64,000 nt of DNA from Ciona intestinalis. Lineage: Eukaryota; Chordata; Ascidiacea; Phlebobranchia; Cionidae. Positions 35,301-44,928 of this stretch are shown in pieces. How positions within the stretch are numbered: position 1 is the stretch's first letter; each line of letters opens with the position of its first letter. Location: contig NC_020174.2 in assembly GCF_000224145.3 (NCBI RefSeq), positions 3,107,152-3,171,151 on the forward strand, written 5' to 3'. The position numbers were made by a program, and so were the translations under genes. Below the pieces are notes generated by a model, which did not search any database, was not told where the DNA came from, and saw only the letters and a list, made by a program, of their open reading frames with translations.

Positions 35301-37259
35301 TTATTACTTTTGCGTGTAAGCTGCGACATCGTATTCTCATGGGTACGTACTTACAGGTTCGCTGTTACATACCAGCGCTGCATTAACTTAATTTAAGTGT
35401 CAACTTATGTCAACGCCCGAATTCTTTAATTCTGCGAGAGTTTTTGCGTGGGAGACAACAACGATTTCCGTAGCGTTCCGTTAACAAAAAATAGCAGGGT
35501 GGGGCGAGACGGGACATCTTTAGCACATATTATCCAAATATAGTGTTTTAAAAAAATTAACAACGGTCTATGGAAGTCGTGACGATACGATTTTATATTC
35601 TTCTGAATGTTCTTTGTTTACCACCAAATGGGAAGGGAAAATAGAATGAAACGGTTTCCCATCTTTTCCCACTCTGTTACATTTGTTAAAAAAATATTAC
35701 GTGACACTGATAAAACGTTGCGTTTATATACGAAATATATGTGTTGACAGAAAACAATGTTCTCAGCTATCAGATAAAACTTGAGACTTTCCCACGAGAA
35801 GCATGGATCTCCTTCAACCACAAATGACGCTAAAACCTTATCCTGCTATAGGCCTACACAAAGTACCAGTGACGTCATCTTACATACTGAGAATGCTATT
35901 ACGTAAGTAAATGTCACGTAAAATACAAAAACCTCACATAAAATCGTAAACCATTTTTTGTTATCACTGTTTTTATCCTGATATAGTAGGGTGAGGGGTG
36001 GGACACCTTTTAACTCTATTTTCTCGTCCCATTTGGTAGTAAACAAAAAAACACTCAAACATTAGAAAATCGTATCCCCACGACTCTTATAGGCCATTGT
36101 TAACTGTTTAAAACGAGATCTGGCTATTTAGATATTATGTGCTAAAGGCGTCCTTTCTTCTCCCACCCTACTATATTAAATTGCTATAAATACGACAGAC
36201 AATACGACCCATGTTAGTGGCATTATAGTCCTTGTTACACGTCATTAAACATAATATCCCCTGGTACACCGATTCTGTGCCGTAACGCATTGTTCGACCT
36301 AAAATTATGTGTGAAAAAGTTTCGAAACTATTGGCAACATACAATCTATGAGAATATCAGTTGTTTTTTATACGTGGAAGGTAATTTATATATAGTAGAG
36401 TGGAGGAAGATAGGTCACCTTTAGCACATAATACTTAAATATCATGATCGTGTTTTAAACAATTAACAATGGTCTATGGGAGTCGTGAGGATATAGTTTT
36501 AAAATTCTTTGAATGTTCTTTGCTTACTACCAAATGGGACGAGAAAATAGAATGAAAAGGTGTCCCATCTTCCCCCACCCTACTGTACAGTTTATCCTTT
36601 GCATAGTTTTCAAAGATAAAAATCCAACTTTAGACCTCTACTTATAAAGATGTATAAATACGTGGTATTTAAACTACACCCAGGACATTATGTAAACATG
36701 AAATCATTATGTTTAAGACTTACCATAGCGACGAATGGCTTCAGTGAAAAAGCTTGAACACGTGTTAATTTGACGTCACTCTGTGATTAAATGATCGGTT
36801 ATATATTAACACGAAGTAACCTAAATCGGGATGAAAGCCAGTGTGGGCTGAAATTATACCTGACTTTAAATACATGGTGTTTATATTAATATTATATTAT
36901 GCGCAATAAGACATAAAATAGGGTGGGGAAGATGGGAAACCTTTTATTTAATTTTTATTTCATCCCACTTGGCATAGTAAACAAAGAATATTTAAAAAAA
37001 AAATTAAACCGTATTCTCACGACTCCCATATAGACTGTTGTTAATTTTTTAAAGCACGATCAGGATATTTTGATATTATGTGGTAAGAGTGTCCCGTCTT
37101 CCCCCATCCCACTTTGTACCATTCAAATGTTCAAATTCTGTACTGGATATCTAAATATAAGCATTTAAAGCAAACACGCACCTTGAAGAATTGTTCTTTA
37201 GGATTTTCTTCATGCTTTACAAAATTCAATCGTAAAACTAAACAGTTCGAAAATAATTT
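17308..37259 (-). CDS. Large coiled-coil scaffold protein, NCKAP5-like
   Basis: Exons, 5' to 3': 37182-37259 and 36724-36780 (mostly or wholly leader), 33327-33428, 32155-32289, 31130-31246, 30623-30767, 29701-29796, 27993-28892, 25944-26052, 25638-25678, 24692-24900, 23826-24060, 22833-23027, 22278-22514, 21600-21825, 19829-20778, 19083-19213, 17998-18776, 17308-17464. All phases agree; from the ATG at 36724-36726, which abuts its donor, 1588 aa. The first 200 residues are coiled coil; VAAQVVQSELIQRQLQSEC resembles VANHVVQALLNQKDLREEC of human NCKAP5L as I recall it. The rest is Ser/Lys-rich and disordered, with proline runs (DLPPPPPPPP, EFPPPPPPH) and tyrosines such as PPYENYPL. NCKAP5 proteins bind microtubules and Nck SH3 domains. 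The gene structure is firm, the family name is not. The reading frame also stays open upstream of the ATG, so the start could be further 5'. Confidence 0.85.
17530..17997. repeat. Composite of three tRNA-SINE pieces
   Basis: Minus fragment 17550-17722, minus fragment 17723-17912, then an inverted 3' fragment 17913-17995 with a CATTCATT tail. Together they make up nearly all of the last intron of the scaffold gene, ending at its 5' splice site (17997). Confidence 0.8.
18858..18990 (-). repeat. Degenerate S2-like fragment
   Basis: Contains CGTCTCTTCGGTCACGAT and GTAGTAACGGTAAAACAATA, both variants of S2. A similar variant, sharing AATAATGTTTTG-ATAAAA, occurs at 3905-4010. Confidence 0.5.
19367..19545. 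mobile_element. TIR element, GGTATTCTCGGCTA ends
   Basis: Left GGTATTTTTGGCTACCGACT and right AGTCGTTAGCCGAGAATACC are inverted matches. The interior repeats GACTAAA/TTTAGTC. A relative lies at 57388-57618. Confidence 0.72.
20779..20970. repeat. Tandem copies of a 3' splice-site region
   Basis: Three to four divergent units of about 60 bp, each with AACAAAATTTTTAGAA and AAATAAAATCAG. On the minus strand they repeat the acceptor CTGATTTTATTTAG and the first bases of the 950-bp exon (GAAAACCGAATCTTC). Confidence 0.75.
21080..21130 (+). repeat. tRNA-SINE scrap
   Basis: Only AGTGGTCACTAATGGGTTGT and its flanks remain. Confidence 0.6.
21250..21570 (-). repeat. tRNA-SINE, full length
   Basis: Runs from TTTACTTTATCCTCATGG to a head ending CTGTGCTATGGCACTAGAC. 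Lies just 3' (in gene sense) of the exon at 21600-21825. Confidence 0.9.
21864..22095 (+). repeat. S2 element, long copy
   Basis: Almost identical to 11690-11925 over its first 130 bp, suggesting recent activity. Begins about 40 bp from the acceptor of exon 21600-21825. Confidence 0.78.
22148..22250 (-). repeat. S2 fragment
   Basis: Inverted relative to the copy just before it: GACAGGATATAGCGACAAAA to ACAGTTAAAACATATTTAG. Confidence 0.7.
22567..22760 (-). mobile_element. TA-MITE copy
   Basis: Complete, in a 318-bp intron of the scaffold gene (22515-22832), of which it makes up more than half. Confidence 0.88.
23230..23515 (-). repeat. tRNA-SINE, left half of inverted pair
   Basis: Reads from GTGTAACTTACTTTATCC to the B-box region CTTGAACCTATTACCTCTG, where it meets the next SINE head to head. 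Confidence 0.88.
23516..23818 (+). repeat. tRNA-SINE, right half of inverted pair
   Basis: The head CGCGCCTGCCTGTAACTCAG starts where the minus copy stops. The tail CATTCATTC ends within about 10 bp of the 5' splice site of exon 23826-24060. Confidence 0.88.
24127..24320 (+). repeat. tRNA-SINE without head
   Basis: Starts at CAATTGCTCCAAACCAGTGG and ends with the CATTCATT tail, meeting the next copy tail to tail. Confidence 0.82.
24321..24630 (-). repeat. tRNA-SINE, near full length
   Basis: Head ends AACTGTGCTCAGGCGC. With the preceding copy it forms a second inverted SINE pair in the adjacent intron. Confidence 0.86.
24897..25400. repeat. Tandem array duplicating a 3' splice site
   Basis: About six units of 70-80 bp, each with CTTCCTAAAATATAAATTAA, AACATTGTAATTTAAA and a TTAACTAATAAATT block. 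In gene sense each unit carries TATATTTTAGGAAGC, the real acceptor of exon 24692-24900. Units lie near 24897, 24967, 25087, 25167, 25233 and 25305. Confidence 0.85.
25525..25625 (+). repeat. GGTGAGGTCC-type repeat fragment
   Basis: TTCTATTCTATATGGGTAAG, then TAGGATTTAGGCCAG and TTGTTACCCCAAA, as in the outer part of the fold-back at 2165-3027. Confidence 0.65.
26072..26308 (-). repeat. tRNA-SINE lacking its head
   Basis: (GAAT)n tail at 26076, body to ACATACGCCCACAAAT. The tail starts about 20 bp from the acceptor of exon 25944-26052. Confidence 0.85.
26385..26412 (+). repeat. 3' end of the hammerhead-like repeat family
   Basis: Shares GCAGCAAATTCTTG and AGCCAAAATACAAA with the 16728 copy. 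Only the 3' block remains. Confidence 0.4.
26572..26764 (+). mobile_element. TA-MITE copy
   Basis: Complete, TAGTAGGGTGGAAAACG to CCCCCACCCTACTA. In the intron between the 900-bp exon and the polyproline exon. Confidence 0.88.
27505..27600 (+). repeat. S2 fragment
   Basis: GTCTCTATATCCTGTCTTTT, CTTCGCTACCGTAA, then AGACAAATAAAGG and (TTA)n. Confidence 0.7.
27690..27972 (+). repeat. tRNA-SINE with shortened head
   Basis: The head GCGGCGCCAAGGCAAAGTGG jumps to TAATGGGTTCAAGGCTC, losing about 25 bp between the A and B boxes. The tail ends about 20 bp from the 5' splice site of exon 27993-28892. Confidence 0.85.
28937..29127 (-). mobile_element. TA-MITE copy
   Basis: The left TIR lost part of its arm (TAGTACTGTGAAGG). 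Right end intact. Confidence 0.84.
29510..29665 (+). repeat. GGTGAGGTCC-type repeat fragment
   Basis: A doubled start (TCAATTACTCTCTTTTCTG and TCAATTATTCTCTATTC), then GGTGAGGTCCCGCAGC and TAGGATTTTTGCCAG. Confidence 0.6.
29833..30163 (+). repeat. tRNA-SINE, full length
   Basis: The best copy for the head: A-box region CAGTTGGTTAGCGTGCC, B-box GGGTTCAAGGCTC, body, then (CATT)n at 30145-30163. Confidence 0.92.
30367..30517 (+). repeat. tRNA-SINE 3' half
   Basis: AATCACCCACAAAGTAGC to a five-unit (CATT)n tail. Confidence 0.82.
30535..30605 (+). repeat. GGTGAGGTCC-type repeat fragment
   Basis: GTGTGGGTGAGGTTCTTG, then AGGACCTAGGATTTAGGCC, just upstream of the donor side of exon 30623-30767. 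Confidence 0.55.
30868..31000 (-). mobile_element. TA-MITE, 5' truncated
   Basis: Begins at GCTATTAACAGCGGT. Right end CCCCACCCTACTA intact. Confidence 0.78.
31337..31505 (+). repeat. S2 fragment
   Basis: GGTGTAGTGACCAG to AGAGACAAATATAAG plus (TTA)n. Confidence 0.7.
31610..32060. repeat. Tandem array of about 120-bp units
   Basis: Three to four units near 31605, 31727, 31850 and 31965, each with CATCAATTTTTACTATAATA, then ACTTTTATTTGTCTGTT, an AG-TAGCG block and ATGATTTATGTTTAATC. Units 2 and 3 are nearly identical. The start is the S2 tail in reverse, so one S2 end was amplified in tandem. Confidence 0.8.
32721..32842. repeat. GGGTCCCAAA minisatellite
   Basis: Five to six units built on GGGTCCCAAA plus ATCATATAT spacers, roughly 22-28 bp each. 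Confidence 0.75.
32965..33077 (-). repeat. tRNA-SINE 3' fragment
   Basis: CTTACTTTATCCCTGCGTGG to GTTACTTTATGAGTGATTT. Confidence 0.78.
33185..33292 (-). repeat. tRNA-SINE fragment
   Basis: GACAGTCGTTAAACACG to ATGTTACTTTGTGGCTG; followed by TTATTTTTTTGG repeats next to the donor of exon 33327-33428. Confidence 0.72.
33601..33741 (-). mobile_element. TA-MITE, internally deleted
   Basis: Both TIRs remain. About 50 bp between GAGGATAC and GAAAATAG is missing. Confidence 0.82.
33775..33958. repeat. Fold-back element with telomere-like core
   Basis: CACTAGTGAAGAATCTTCC at the left, GAAGACTCTTCACTAG at the right. Interior is (GGGGTTAGTGGTTATA)-like and contains GGTTAGGGGGTTAG. Opposite strand bias to the copy at 15528-15723. 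Confidence 0.8.
34661..34848 (-). repeat. tRNA-SINE, old and deleted
   Basis: GTTATTATAACGCAGGTGTC, CATACACCTCGTTCCCGC, then a head remnant CTGTTCCACGGCG. The middle is missing. Confidence 0.7.
34865..35125 (+). repeat. Two tRNA-SINE 3' fragments
   Basis: First 34865-34945 (GCAGGCACGAGATGCATG...), second 34990-35125 (ACATACATGGTAACTCG to the (CATT)n tail). The second is much better preserved. Confidence 0.78.
35492..35678 (-). mobile_element. TA-MITE copy
   Basis: Left end TAGCAGGGTGGGG; right end TCCCACTCTGTTA. Confidence 0.84.
35984..36176 (+). mobile_element. TA-MITE copy
   Basis: The left TIR is shortened (TAGTAGGGTGAGGGGTG). Right end intact. Confidence 0.86.
36394..36587 (-). mobile_element. 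TA-MITE copy
   Basis: Complete, little diverged. In the intron after the 36724-36780 exon. Confidence 0.88.
36919..37115 (+). mobile_element. TA-MITE copy
   Basis: Between the two 5'-most exons of the scaffold gene. Left end begins TAGGGTGGGGAAG. Confidence 0.84.
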
Positions 37260-37809
37260 CTAAACATTACAAAAACCTGTGACAAACTTCGCTTATTAAA
37301 ATGCTAATTAAAAAAAATCGTGATGTGAAAATGGTTGTAGAATTTGTAAATAAAACTGCTTAAGCTCTGAGAATAACAGGGTATTTAAAGGGATTAAACT
37401 ATGTGAAATCTTCGCCAATACTTCCGCAGTTTAATCAATGACGCCAACCTGTCCCTTTCGGCCACTAAAACAGTCAACAGCTTTTGTCAGTTGTTCAGTA
37501 TTTTGCCAGGGGCAATAATTTGTTACAAAAGTCGCCATGTTTGGGCTATATATCACTATAGGTGACGTAATTAGCGTGTGAAACGATCCGTTGACACCTC
37601 ATTCACCACAAATGTTTTATCTGACAGCGGTTAGTGAAATCTATAAACCGCAACCGCGTTAAAACCGTTGTTATCTCCCAGAAAACCGTGACCTCAGTGA
37701 GGTCTCGTATGACGTAACAATTATAATTATCCAGCAGCGAATCGCTTGATTTAGGTGACTGTACAAGTATAAGATCTTATTTTCCAAAAATGTTTGTAAT
37801 TTTGAACAC

Positions 37810-37905
37810 AATTAGCCAGTTCTATTTCATCGTATATAAATCAAATATTGTTCAAACAGCTGTCAGTTCTATTTCATCGTTAATCAAATACTATTCAAAC
37901 ATTCA
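37810..37905. repeat. Direct duplication of about 50 bp
   Basis: CAGTTCTATTTCATCGT-TA and ATCAAATA-T-TTCAAAC occur twice in succession, upstream of the 5' exon of the scaffold gene. Confidence 0.6.
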
Positions 37906-40310
37906 ACTATTATTAAACAATTTATAAACTTATTCGAAATGTTCGTTCATTTTAGATTATTTGGATAGTCGCATTTATTTTTAAAAGCACACGTGATGCC
38001 AAGAGTGAATAACCATTGACCCTTAGCGATTATCTTCGCAAAGGGGAATTGAGAAAGTTATCTTCAACGTAAAGACGAGCATGACCCGGAGCGAAAATAA
38101 TGTATAGCTCGTTTGCTGGTGATACTCAACATAAAATTATAGAAATATGAATCAAAATGAATAGAAATTTGAGCTCCAAAAATCACCCGTATAGTGCTAT
38201 ACCGTATTAATAACTGGATTTGCTATTAACAGTCCATAATGTTTTTATATGGTCAAAAATTTAAAAAAAGCTGTCAGTAAGGCAAATAAACTGAATTTAT
38301 GGATTTTTTCTGGTGGTTTGATTTCTATATTAAATCGTTCATTCATCGTGAAAAGTTAGAAAAACAAACACAAATCACAGCAGCCCGACCCGAGGCGAAA
38401 AGTAAATCTATTCAAACTACTCAGTGCAAAGGATTTCCACTTGAACACCGAAAGTGAGCCAGAAATATTCGACCAATTTGTTCTGATTCATCAACTTTTG
38501 GCATTCAAACGACCTGAGTCATTTTTTAACTTAGCAAGTAACTTGGGTCTAAATCGCTTTATTTTCAGAAAAGCAACCAATACTGTGACGCCCATAAAAC
38601 AGCATTGCTGATTTGTGTAAACTACTAGGTAAATTTCGACCGAAGCAATTTTGCAAGAGAGGTGCAATCAAATCTTTTGCACCCCATTGAAACTGGGAAT
38701 TGATACGTTACCCCTTGCAACTTGAGTAACCTTGTCATTGTCCCCGCCTTCGTTCTCACAAGTGTGGCTTCTCTTGCCTTTGTTAAAACGGGGAGGAATT
38801 CTTGGGTCGTGCCCTGAACCTCACCCATGCATTAACGCATTGATTTGCAAGGTAACTAAAAACTCATAAACAGCTGTCAAGTGTCGCCCGACGTCTAGCT
38901 CTTTTGTTATCAAAATTACCTGTCTTGTACCCCACGTAACCAAACTTAAAGATGGTTGTATACAATGCAGAAACAACGTCAGCTGCGTGTTTACCTGGAT
39001 GGCATTCGTCAAATTAAGTTATCACATTGCAGCTTGCTATTTGTAGGGGGTGGAAGTTGTTCAGAAAATTCAAATTTTTGGGAAGCATTATGTGCTAGGA
39101 AATAAGGGTACAATACAACGCCATATAAGGTAAAACGCCGTTTTTTACACTTTTCTAATCTTTTTCATTTAACTACTTTCACTGTTTCGATAGGCATTTT
39201 TCACTCCCCCTTCAAAAAACTAAAAAAACACGTGGTAACTACAAATTTATGCTTAGCCCTACGCATAACTTAAATTCCACAAACCAAAAATCTTATAATT
39301 TCAGTTTCAGTGATTCGAAGCACCTGGGGCGACCTACAGACACACACAAACTCGAAAGTTTAAACATTTTTTGTACATGACTCACTGTACTTGCATTTAC
39401 CGGTAAGCTTAGTGACATCACAATACAAACTAATATTTGACTCAGCGGTTTCTTAAATTTCATTTAAAGTAGAATAATTCAATAATAGTCAAACTATAAT
39501 AGTCAAATTCAGATTTTTTTAAGCAGTATAATAAAAAATATGGACTAAGAAAACATATACTGCCACTAAAATAAATCCTGCGATCCAATAAAAGACGGGA
39601 ATCTTAAACATAAATATTTACACAACTTGTTAAGAGACAAGAGTTAAACCACAAACAAGAACAGTCTGCCATAACCCCCACAGCACTGACCTCATTTAAC
39701 ATGATGTATACAAACACCTTGAACCTTTTTAATGATAAAGCCGATTTTTTCCTTTCCGGTCCACGAACAGTTAAGATGACAAAAATCAACAGTAAGAACA
39801 AAAGAGAAACGCCAAGCGTCAGACAACTATCCGGTTTAAACAATTGAAAGGAAAAGTGGATTACGCAGAGTTTCAAACATGATCGATTGTGGGAAGTATT
39901 TAACTTTTAAAGGTTATCATAATTAGTAGGAAATTAATAAGTATAACTGTTAAATTAACCATTGATGAAGAAGGCGACTTATTAAAGTAATTATGTCGAC
40001 TTAATATTGGTTTATATTTTGTGCGAGTATAATGAAACGCAAGTGCACGCGCACACGCGCGAAGTAGTGTACACAGACACTGTGTTTCGGTATGTTATCT
40101 TTCCACTCATATTCTAGCTTTGTTTTGAAAGCTCTTTTAACTCATTCACGACAGCTGTATATTTAACACTTCGTTTAAGTAACAAGGTCCCAGAAACACT
40201 TGAATGACGTGTGAAAGTAAAACACACAAGAAATGCCTACTACGTATTCATGATACATCAACGAACCAAAACACATTTTTACTTTCAATGAGAATCACTT
40301 AATCCATGTA

Positions 40311-40471
40311 TAGTTGAACGGGGAAGACGGGACACCTTTTCATTAATTTTTTTCGTTCCATTTGGTAGTAAACAAAGAACATTTAAAGATTTATAAAACT
40401 GTATGCTCACGACTCCTATAGACCGTTGGCAATATAAGTTAAAGGTGTCCCATCTTCTTCCACCGTACTAT
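40311..40471 (+). mobile_element. TA-MITE, internally deleted
   Basis: Lost about 30 bp in the second half (between GACCGTTG and AGTTAAAGG). Confidence 0.8.
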
Positions 40472-41283
40472 ATTTTACACAATCTTTTAGCAAAATTTAA
40501 GCAGCAAGATTTAGTTCAGCTCAATTTAGTTACACATAACCTAAAACCCACCATGTATTGTCCCGCAGCCATCACCCCATTCATAAAACTACAGTTTCCT
40601 GTCCCTTTAGTTACCGCACAAAACTAACTGTGACGACACTATGTACAAACTGTGACGACACAGTACCCCGCCCAGGTGCGGAAGGATAATTGTGTTACGG
40701 TCTTACGGAGCGGAAATATATAGACATAATTTTCTAAATAATAAGCAAGATGCGTGGGCACAAAGGCGGTCATAAACGACAAAAACTGAACTTAGTATCT
40801 TAATTCTCCATAACTAAGCTGTAATGACTCAATAGCCCGGCCTTTCATTGATAAGATACATACATTTTTGTTACATCTGTAATCTCAACTTTAAAGCAGA
40901 CACTTTACCGATACTTTTTCCCACCAAGACAACCCTCGAGCTCGTACGCGCGCGAGGCTTGTTCTGAACAACTGAACTCACTGTCGATGTTGAAACGAAA
41001 AAAGCGAAACGTTGCGGGTGCTATAACAAGAAACGCACTCGCCTCTCAATAACCTTACGGTGGTTTCTTCCCAGTTCGCAACAAATACTCGCGAAGCAAT
41101 ACACAACCAAAATCGTGCTACACCGTTTTAGGTTTTAAAATTTTCTTCTTAACTGTACTCATATAGCTTTCAACCATTTGAACTAAACCTTTTAAGTTCA
41201 CGTTCTGTCCCAAAACGTGTTTTTTCCACAACTGATTGAAAATTCATTATGATGTCACAATATGATAAAAGTTTAGGTCAAAC

Positions 41284-41475
41284 TAGGGGTGGGGAAAGAT
41301 GGGACACCTTCTTATTCTGTTTTCTCGTCCCATTTTGTAGTAAGCAAAGAAAATTCAAAGAAAGATAAAACCGTATCCTTACGACTCCCATAGACCGCTG
41401 GTAATTGTTTAAAACACGATCCGAATATTTTAATATTATGCGCTAAAGATATCCCATCGTACCCCACAGTACTAT
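41284..41475 (+). mobile_element. TA-MITE copy
   Basis: TAGGGGTGGGGAAAG to TACCCCACAGTACTA. Confidence 0.85.
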
Positions 41476-41818
41476 ACTACGAATAAATTCTTCAGATTGC
41501 AACGATATTAGAAGTTTATTATTTTGGCATCAGAATTGTGGAGAAAAAGACGGTTTAAAAGTCGAATTATCGGCTGTATAGTAACAAGATCACCTTGATG
41601 GCCTTCGACACCATGTATTTGAGACTTCAAAAGGTTTGATTCACAGGATTAGGGTCACGGGGTTATCGTTACAGTTTCTGAAGATCTCTTCCATTTAAAT
41701 TTGTAAACCATGAAGTCTAAGGATTGCGGTTATATTTGTTCTGAATAAATTTTAACAACGATTTATTTATAAACTTCGATATTGGGTACGGTAAAAACAC
41801 GTTTTTATCTCTGAAAAT

Positions 41819-41970
41819 TAATAATAATAATAATAATAACTTTTATTTTTCTCTTCGGTTACGATAGCGAAGATTTTGGATTATTTAAAACGAAAATACA
41901 GGAAGTAGCAACAAAACAACAGTTGTTAAAACACGTTCACAGTTAAAAATATTCACATTAAAAAAAAATA
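41819..41970 (-). repeat. S2 fragment
   Basis: (AAT)n tail first, then CTCTTCGGTTACGATAGCG and AACAACAGTTGTTAAAACAC. Confidence 0.75.
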
Positions 41971-42533
41971 AAAATGAGCAATTGTCAGCTGTCATCCAAA
42001 GATGCAACCGACGTCAAATATTCGATTGTGTGTTGGTTTATGACGTCACACGCGAGCCGAGGTGAACAGCCACAAAACAGTGAAAAGCGGAATTTCGCGT
42101 CCGTAAGCGCGATCTTTCACTCGTAACCAACTAGGCGTGACGAACCAATGAAAATATTGGATGACGAAACAAACGAGGCGTGACCGACCAACGATTTTCG
42201 TAAAAGTTTTATTATATAACTTATTTATATACAAAAATTCTTATTGTCAATTGTATTGGTTAAGAATCACATAATCGACGACATTTCAAATAACGATGTG
42301 TCGACATGAGACGTGCCTTGTGTAATAAAGTCGTGATGACCTCGGTCAGACTAGCGTAGCGTAAACAGCGAAGTGGGTTCCGTTAGGAAGTTCGCGACAG
42401 AGATGTTTTGTTACGTCATAATAGATCACTCAGATGGCGAGTCGTAACAATCAACATTGTAAATTATAAAAGTAAAATATTTAAAAATAAATTTGTTTAC
42501 AAAACCCGTACCAATTACATTTACATACCATTA

Positions 42534-42717
42534 TAGTACTATGGGGGAAATGGGACATCTTTAGCACATAATATCCAAATATCATGATCGTGTTTTAAAC
42601 AATTAACAACGGTCGTAAGGTTACGGATCTATAATTCTTTGAATTTTCTTTGTATACTTCTAAATAGAACGAGAAAATAGAATGTTTAGATGTCCCATCT
42701 TCCCCCATCTATACTAT
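42534..42717 (-). mobile_element. TA-MITE copy
   Basis: A small deletion removed the TATGGGAGTC block. Right end CCCCCATCTATACTA. Confidence 0.83.
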
Positions 42718-43008
42718 AAAATTTACATTGGGAAGTTCAACGACAAAAAAATTGGTCCAAATAACAAAAACAGAATATTTTGTTTTTGTTTGGCCCAGTG
42801 GTCTGAGTTTATTGGCAAGACCTCTTAACTATAATATGCGTGTAATGAGCGAATTATGCGAAACGAGCCCCATATGTGGTTCTGGTCCCCACGGGACAGC
42901 AGACAGCGGTTACAACCTGCCCGCTTCTGTAATCAATCAACGTCCTAACTTTCCGACATATGTTGTAGAACGAAACATCTTATAAGAAAGTAAACGTCAC
43001 GAAGTAAA

Positions 43009-43190
43009 TAGTAGGGTGGGGAATATTGGACATCCTTTCATTCTATTTTCTTTTCCCATTTAGTAGTTAATAAATAAGATTTTAAGAATTATAAAACCGT
43101 ATTCTTGCGACTCCAGACCGTTGTTAAATGTTTAAAACACGATCCGGGTGTTTAAATATTATGTGACCCGTCTTTCCCCACCCTACCATA
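43009..43190 (+). mobile_element. TA-MITE copy
   Basis: Intact left TIR. The right arm lost the CTAAAGGTGTCC part. Confidence 0.85.
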
Positions 43191-43474
43191 CAAATCGAAG
43201 TTTTATTTTAAATTGTTTATAAAATAAAACACAAAATGTAGTTTACAAATTACTGGCCTAACAGGAATTAAAAGCGACACTATTTCTGTAAATATTATTT
43301 AAAATAAAAAAGGGAAAAATACATGGAAACATTTTGTCGGTTTCCAAAGTTACCGGTGGATAACGTCAGATACTATTTGTTGTAAAAGACGCCATTGATA
43401 AAATAAACCTGAGCCCGAAAACGCCTCTCTTTTTACATTAATTTAAAATTCATTTTAAATATATTAGGACTTAT

Positions 43475-43661
43475 ACAGTAGGGTGGAGGGAAATGGTACA
43501 CCTCTAGAACACAATATTTAAATATCCTGATCGTGTTTTAAACATTAACAAAGGGAGTCGTGAGGATACGGTTTTTTAAATCTTTAAATGTTCTTTGTCT
43601 ACTGCCAAATGCGACTATTAAATCGAATGAAAAAGTGTCCCATGTTGCCCTACCCAACTAC
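43475..43661 (-). mobile_element. TA-MITE copy
   Basis: CAGTAGGGTGGAGGG on the left, TGCCCTACCCAACTA on the right. Confidence 0.82.
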
Positions 43662-44112
43662 TAGAGCCTATACTATAGGCCCTATAGTATATAAAATCAG
43701 ACATTGTGTTTATTTCATTTCAGTTGTATTGATTATTTCGTCAATTGGATTTACAATTAAGTATTGATCCAAATATAATTACTTCAGTTGCGTAACAAAT
43801 AAAGACCTAACTATTGCGAAACTTTTTTGTGGAAAATGTCGAAATGTGGAACTTTGTGTTTCGGGACCTTTTAAGGTATTTTTGTGCCAGTGGCCTGGGG
43901 CCATAATACGCAGGCTATGCTGCATTATCTGATGCCACAAATTTTTACACGATTTTTGCACTGCAATCTAATCAAGATAACATGTGTGGGATTGGAATTA
44001 TTGAAACAATGTAACCTTCGTGTTATCAGCGGAAAAGCAGCCATGCAGGATCTTATCCGTCAACCCAGTTTGTTTATACTTTATAGGCAACATAAAGCAA
44101 TCAGTTTGGTAT

Positions 44113-44306
44113 AGTACTGTGGCGTAAGATAGGACACATTTAGCACATAATATCTAAATATCCTAATCGTTTTTTAAACAATTAACAGCGGTCAATGGGA
44201 GTCGCGATGATACGGTTTTATAATTCTTTGAAAGTTCTGTGTTAACTACCAAATGGAACGAGAAAAAGGAATAAAAGGGGTGTCCTATCTTCCCCCACCC
44301 TATACT
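44113..44306 (-). mobile_element. TA-MITE copy
   Basis: TAGTACTGTGGCGTAAG to CCCCCACCCTATA. Confidence 0.85.
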
Positions 44307-44415
44307 TATAATCGTTTATATATAGAGGGTACTATATCTATAGTGTTCTTAAAGCTGACACGACCAATCTCTATATATTTCTATTTGGCAACATATAAAC
44401 TTGTATGTTCATATA

Positions 44416-44633
44416 CAGTAGGGTGGGGGAAGGTGGGACACAGGGTGGGGGAAGATGGGACACCTTTAGCACATAATATCTAAATATCCTGATCGTTTTT
44501 TAAACAATTACTAACAGTCAATGGGAGTCGTGGGCATATCGTTTTATAATTTCTTGAATTTTCTTTGTTTACAACTAAACGGGGCGGGAAAATAGAGGTG
44601 AAAGGTGTCCCGTCTTGCCCCACCCTACTATAT
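44416..44633 (-). mobile_element. TA-MITE with doubled left TIR
   Basis: GGGTGGGGGAAG-TGGGACAC occurs twice in a row at 44421 and 44443, then one normal body and right end. The TIR has been tandemly duplicated. Confidence 0.85.
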
Positions 44634-44635
44634 CT

Positions 44636-44820
44636 AGTAGGGGGGATGGGACACCTTTGTATTCCATTTTCTTGTCCCATTTGGTAAACAAAGAACATTT
44701 AAGGAAACATAAAACCGTATCCTCACGACTTCCATATAGCGATGTTAATTGTTTAAAACACGATCAGGATATTTGGGCATTATGTGCCAAATGTGTCCCG
44801 TCTTTTCCCACTCTACTATA
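44636..44820 (+). mobile_element. TA-MITE copy, abutting the previous one
   Basis: Starts 2-5 bp after the preceding element, in opposite orientation. Confidence 0.84.
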
Positions 44821-44928
44821 CTAATTATGTAAACAGACCACGTCTGCACACAGCGTGAAAGTATGCACTAAAAATGCAATGCAGGGAACTTTTATATAAT
44901 TGGCATTAATAAGTTTCGTATATATGTA

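Noticed and set aside
38625-39012. Two minus-strand open frames as a gene
   Set aside because: They are in different frames, without splice signals joining them or recognisable motifs.
39604-39876. Minus-strand frame with a hydrophobic stretch
   Set aside because: One TM-like segment alone, odd cysteine-rich tail, no context; AT-rich DNA yields such frames by chance.
42728-42985. Plus-strand 85-codon frame
   Set aside because: The DNA under it (GGCCCAGTGGTCTGAG and GGTTCTGGTCCCC) looks like an old tRNA-derived repeat, not an exon.
43884-44114. Plus-strand 76-codon frame
   Set aside because: No resemblance or splice context, and it ends at a MITE border.
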